The position numbers were made by a program, and so were the translations under genes. The notes beneath the pieces were generated by a model. It saw only the letters and a program-made list of their open reading frames with translations. It did not search any database and had not been told where the DNA came from. This document shows, piece by piece, positions 60,846 to 64,000 of a DNA stretch of 64,000 nt (the first letter of the stretch is position 1; the number at the start of each line of letters is the position of its first letter). The stretch spans positions 4,960,001 through 5,024,000 of the forward strand of contig NZ_CP064266.1 of the NCBI RefSeq assembly GCF_022811845.1, written 5' to 3'. Origin of the DNA: Bacillus pseudomycoides (GTDB taxonomy: Bacteria > Bacillota > Bacilli > Bacillales > Bacillaceae_G).

Positions 60846-61478
60846 TTACGCTGTAATCCAAGCTTCGTCAGCTGGATTTTTACGCCATTCTTGTAATTTC
60901 TTCGTTTCAGCTTGTCCGATCATACCTTTTTCTGCTGCTACTTCAGTTAATGTGCTGTAGTCACTTAAAGAATATGATGCTACGTTTGTTGCTGCTAGTT
61001 TTTCTTTTCCTGCTTCAAGTTCGTATGTGAAGATTGATACGATTCCTAATACTTCACAACCAGCCTCGCGAAGTGCTTCTACACAAGTAATTGCACTACC
61101 GCCAGTTGAAATAAGGTCTTCTACTACAACTACTTTTTGACCCTTTTCTGCTTTTCCTTCAATTTGGTTCCCTTTACCATGACCTTTTGCTTTACTACGT
61201 ACGTAGCACATTGGTAAATTCATACGATCACTTACCCATGCAGCGTGCGCAATACCAGCAGTTGCTGTTCCTGCAATAACTTCTACAGTTGGGAAGTGCT
61301 CTTTGATTAACTTCTCTAATCCTGAAGCAATCGCTTGACGTACTTTTGGATAAGATAATGTTAAACGGTTATCACAATAAATTGGTGATTTCATACCAGA
61401 AGACCACGTAAATGGATCATTTGGCTGTAAAAATACTGCTCCAATTTCTAATAGATGAGATGCGATTTCTTTTTTCAT
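60846..61478 (-). CDS. pyrE: Orotate phosphoribosyltransferase
   Basis: Joins orotate to PRPP to give OMP. The 210-residue protein has the PRPP-binding motif VVVVEDLISTGGSAITCVEAL, SGMKSPIYCDNRLTLSYP and AGTATAGIAHAA, all typical. The start at 61478 has AAGGTG 7 nt upstream and overlaps the pyrF stop by 4 bp. It is the last gene of the pyr operon. Confidence 0.97.
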   Translation of the reverse strand: MKKEIASHLLEIGAVFLQPNDPFTWSSGMKSPIYCDNRLTLSYPKVRQAIASGLEKLIKEHFPTVEVIAGTATAGIAHAAWVSDRMNLPMCYVRSKAKGHGKGNQIEGKAEKGQKVVVVEDLISTGGSAITCVEALREAGCEVLGIVSIFTYELEAGKEKLAATNVASYSLSDYSTLTEVAAEKGMIGQAETKKLQEWRKNPADEAWITA

Positions 61479-62191
61479 ATTGTTACACCTTCCCACTGTT
61501 GTTTTACTGTTTTATACGCTTCAAGCGGATTTTCTGCTTTTGTAATACTACGTCCCACTACGATATAGCTTGAACCAAGTTCGCGAGCACGTTTTGGCGT
61601 TGCAACGCGCACTTGATCATTCACATCATCACTTGCAAGACGAATCCCCGGTGTTACTGTTACAAATACCGATCCGCATACTTCACGTAATTTTGGTACT
61701 TCTAGTGTTGAACATACAACACCGTCAAGTCCACTTTCTTTCGTTAATTTTGCATAGTGAGCAACCGCTTCTTCTAACGTTTTCTCAATGCCGATCTCTT
61801 TTTTCATCATAGCTTCCGAAGTGCTTGTTAGTTGTGTAACTGCAATACAAATCGGTCTCTCTTTTCCTTCTTGTTTACCTTCCTCTAACCCCTCAAGCGC
61901 TGCTTTCATCATGCTGCTTCCCCCAGCAGTATGAACATTTACCATATCAACGTCTAGACTAGCTAGGCTACGCATTGCGCTTTTTACTGTATTCGGAATA
62001 TCATGAAGTTTTAAATCTAGAAAAATTTTATGTCCTTTTTCTTTTAAGTACGTAATGATAGCAGGTCCCTCTTTGTAAAACAGCTCCATACCAACTTTGA
62101 CAAATAACTGTTCCCCTTCAAAATGGTTTAAAAACTGTTCTACCTCTGCTTTACCTGGAAAATCCAGTGCAACGATTAAAGACTGTGACAT
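61475..62191 (-). CDS. pyrF: Orotidine 5'-phosphate decarboxylase
   Basis: Decarboxylates OMP to UMP. The 238-residue TIM-barrel protein begins MSQSLIVALDFPGKAEVEQF, has the catalytic FLDLKLHDIPNTV (Asp-Lys-x-x-Asp) and VTPGIRLASDD phosphate-binding segment. An ATG nine codons upstream overlaps the end of pyrD; the start at 62191 fits the family. It is 2 bp after the pyrD stop. Confidence 0.96.
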   Translation of the reverse strand: MSQSLIVALDFPGKAEVEQFLNHFEGEQLFVKVGMELFYKEGPAIITYLKEKGHKIFLDLKLHDIPNTVKSAMRSLASLDVDMVNVHTAGGSSMMKAALEGLEEGKQEGKERPICIAVTQLTSTSEAMMKKEIGIEKTLEEAVAHYAKLTKESGLDGVVCSTLEVPKLREVCGSVFVTVTPGIRLASDDVNDQVRVATPKRARELGSSYIVVGRSITKAENPLEAYKTVKQQWEGVTI

Positions 62192-62193
62192 GT

Positions 62194-63105
62194 TTATTTC
62201 CAGCTCCTTCCCTGGCATTCCGAAATGTGATCAAATCCTAATTCATCTAATAACGCTGGTAATTCTTCAATAATTGTTGGACATACGAACGGATCAACAA
62301 AGTTCGCTGTACCAACTGCAACTGCGCTTGCACCAGCATATAAGAACTCAATTACATCTTCCGCTGATTCAATACCGCCCATTCCGATAATTGGAATGTT
62401 AACCGCTTGGCTTACTTCATGCACCATACGAATTGCCACTGGCTTAATTGCTGGCCCTGATAGTCCCCCTGTACGGTTTGCTAAAATTGGTTTTGCTGTT
62501 TTTAAATCTAGACGCATACCAAGCAATGTATTAATCATCGTTAATCCGTCCGCACCTGCATTTTCAATTGCCTTCGCAATCTCTACAATGTTTGCCACGT
62601 TCGGTGACAATTTCACATATACCGGCACTTCAGAAACCTCTTTTACTCGCTTCGTTAAATCAGCAGCAATTTCTGGGACTGTACCAAAAGCGATACCTCC
62701 CGTTTTTACGTTTGGACAAGAAATATTTAATTCTAACGCATGAACATTTGGTGCTTTCGAAATTTCCTTTGCAACTGCTACATAATCTTCAGCTTGTGAA
62801 CCAGCAACATTCGCAATAATGGGAAGATCGAATTGCTCTAGCCATGGTAATTCAGAAGTCATTACCTTTTCTAGACCAGGGTTTTGAAGTCCAATTGCAT
62901 TTAACATTCCGCCTGGTGTTTCCGCAACGCGAGGCGTTGGATTTCCATAACGAGGTTGTTCTGTCGTTGCTTTAATCATGATTGATCCAAGTACACTTAA
63001 ATCATAAAATTGCGCATACTCACGACCAAACCCGAAGCAACCAGAAGCTGGGATGATTGGATTTTTCAATGATAATCCTGGTAATTCAACTTGCAATCTG
63101 TTCAT
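62194..63105 (-). CDS. pyrD: Dihydroorotate dehydrogenase B, catalytic subunit
   Basis: Oxidises dihydroorotate to orotate with FMN, passing electrons to PyrK and NAD. The 303-residue class 1B enzyme has NPIIPASGCFGFGREYA, LELNISCPNVKTGG with the active-site Cys, and TGGLSGPAIKPVAIRMVHE. It overlaps pyrK by 4 bp, as expected for the PyrDK pair. Confidence 0.96.
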   Translation of the reverse strand: MNRLQVELPGLSLKNPIIPASGCFGFGREYAQFYDLSVLGSIMIKATTEQPRYGNPTPRVAETPGGMLNAIGLQNPGLEKVMTSELPWLEQFDLPIIANVAGSQAEDYVAVAKEISKAPNVHALELNISCPNVKTGGIAFGTVPEIAADLTKRVKEVSEVPVYVKLSPNVANIVEIAKAIENAGADGLTMINTLLGMRLDLKTAKPILANRTGGLSGPAIKPVAIRMVHEVSQAVNIPIIGMGGIESAEDVIEFLYAGASAVAVGTANFVDPFVCPTIIEELPALLDELGFDHISECQGRSWK

Positions 63106-63881
63106 AGTACAACCTCCCCGATTGGAAATACTGGTCCGTCGCTACACACCTTCTTGTAAGAATGTCCGCTTGGATCTTCTTGCAAGTGGCATACACATGC
63201 GAAACACGCCCCAATACCACAGCCCATACGTTCTTCTAGTGAAATGTAGGCTTTTTTCTCTTTATAACGGCCTTCTAATGCACGTAGCATTGCTAAAGGT
63301 CCACATGAGTATAAAATGTCAAAGTCGATTCCATACGCATCAATCACATCTGTTACAAATCCTTTTGTACCATGTGTGCCATCGACTGTTGCAACATACG
63401 TATCACCAAGCTCCGCAAATTTTTCTTCGTAGAAGACAACATCTTTCGTTTGGAAGCCTAAGATGTGAATGACACGTACACCTTTTGCAACAAGGCGTTG
63501 TGATAACTCATAAAGTGGTGGCACACCAATTCCGCCTCCTACTAATAATGCCGTTTGCCCTGCCTCTGCTTCTTCTACTGGAAACCCATGGCCTAATGGT
63601 CCCAATACATCTACAAGTTCACCTTGTTTTTTCTTTGCTAGTGTTTTTGTTCCTTGTCCTTCCGCACGATATAGCATTGTAAATTCGTTTTTGTCTTGAT
63701 CGACATTACAAATACTAATTGGGCGGCGCAGAAGGGGCGTAATGCCCTCTGCTACCTTAATGTGTACAAACTGCCCTGGTTCGTTCATTTGCTGTACAAG
63801 ATCACCTTGAAGCACTAATTCATAAATGTTTTTTGCGATTTCTGTTTGGTTAACGACGATCATATTTTGCTTTTGCATCAT
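63102..63881 (-). CDS. pyrK: Dihydroorotate dehydrogenase B, electron transfer subunit
   Basis: FAD and [2Fe-2S] protein that moves electrons from PyrD to NAD. The 259-residue product has a ferredoxin-reductase-like FAD domain (LLRRPISICNVD), NAD domain (ALLVGGGIGVPPLYEL) and a C-terminal cysteine set in RMGCGIGACFACVCHL and KKVCSDGPVF for the cluster. GAGGTG precedes the first of two adjacent ATGs. It overlaps the carB stop by 4 bp. Confidence 0.96.
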   Translation of the reverse strand: MMQKQNMIVVNQTEIAKNIYELVLQGDLVQQMNEPGQFVHIKVAEGITPLLRRPISICNVDQDKNEFTMLYRAEGQGTKTLAKKKQGELVDVLGPLGHGFPVEEAEAGQTALLVGGGIGVPPLYELSQRLVAKGVRVIHILGFQTKDVVFYEEKFAELGDTYVATVDGTHGTKGFVTDVIDAYGIDFDILYSCGPLAMLRALEGRYKEKKAYISLEERMGCGIGACFACVCHLQEDPSGHSYKKVCSDGPVFPIGEVVL

Positions 63882-64000
63882 GCATGTACCACCTCGTGAC
63901 GCTGCGCTGGCGCGATTTCTTTCATTGCGTGAGCTGAGAATGTCATTGATTCTAGTACTCTTAAAATTGCTCTTGTTGTATCAAGTGAAGTTAAGCAAGC
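63878..64000 (-). CDS. carB: Carbamoyl-phosphate synthase large subunit, C-terminal end only
   Basis: Only the last 40 residues lie in the window: ACLTSLDTTRAILRVLESM followed by TFSAHAMKEIAPAQRHEVVHA and a TGA stop, which matches the end of Bacillus CarB (pyrimidine-type PyrAB). The rest continues beyond the window. It precedes pyrK with a 4-bp overlap, the normal pyr operon order. No frameshift is seen in this piece. Confidence 0.85.
   Translation of the reverse strand, partial: ACLTSLDTTRAILRVLESMTFSAHAMKEIAPAQRHEVVHA

Noticed and set aside
1..64000. CRISPR arrays, tRNA or rRNA genes, insertion sequences, prophage genes
   Set aside because: No regularly spaced repeats, no transposase or phage reading frames and no RNA gene sequences were recognised.

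Overview
The window is a core-chromosome segment of a low-GC Gram-positive endospore former, almost certainly a member of the Bacillus cereus group. This rests on the gene order (uppS-frr-pyrH-tsf-rpsB, codY-hslUV-xerC, rnc-smc-ftsY, fapR-plsX-fabD-fabG-acpP, prpC-prkC-rsgA-rpe-thiN, pyr operon), on a spoVM sporulation gene, on protein sequences that look like B. cereus group orthologues, and on a bcr1-like dispersed repeat. No BLAST was run. Most genes lie on the minus strand, so transcription mainly runs from high to low coordinates. No rRNA, tRNA, CRISPR array, insertion sequence or prophage was seen.

Region by region, from low to high coordinates: (a) 1-4460, cdsA (partial), uppS, frr, pyrH, tsf, rpsB: isoprenoid and phospholipid synthesis plus translation factors. 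(b) 4461-5016, a 556-bp gene-free stretch with the rpsB promoter, a bcr1-like element followed by a second diverged copy, and the codY terminator. (c) 5017-13286, codY, hslU, hslV, xerC, trmFO, topA, dprA. (d) 13376-17921, sucD, sucC, rnhB, rbgA, lepB. (e) 18023-22194, rplS with an L19-leader-like 5' region, trmD, rimM, khpA, rpsP, ffh, ylxM. (f) 22328-31437, ftsY, smc, rnc, acpP, fabG, fabD, plsX, fapR, with a FapR operator at the head. (g) 31528-36748, recG, fakA, yloU, rpmB (plus strand) and the 26-residue spoVM. (h) 36815-49585, thiN, rpe, rsgA, prkC, prpC, rlmN, rsmB, fmt, def, priA, coaBC. (i) 49785-54656, rpoZ, gmk, remA, yicC and a Ca2+-type P-ATPase. (j) 54761-60769, mostly plus strand: rqcH, an M24 peptidase, a DinB-family protein, two small membrane proteins and a divergent XRE-cupin regulator/LysE-type exporter pair. 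(k) 60846-64000, the distal pyrimidine operon pyrE, pyrF, pyrD, pyrK and the end of carB.

The genes are mainly growth housekeeping: translation and ribosome maturation, protein targeting (Ffh, FtsY, LepB), chromosome maintenance (SMC, TopA, XerC, RecG, PriA), membrane lipid synthesis under FapR, central metabolism (SucCD), nucleotide synthesis and GTP/branched-chain sensing by CodY. The accessory part is the 56.5-60.8 kb block, which sits where B. subtilis carries sulfate-assimilation genes. I found no convincing new multi-gene system. The observations most worth checking are the tandem bcr1-like repeats at the codY/rpsB junction, the three-half-site operator between the XRE regulator and the exporter, the 25-bp duplicated promoter-region repeat upstream of yloU, the HslV N-terminus, and hairpins that overlap stop codons or lie at transcript starts.
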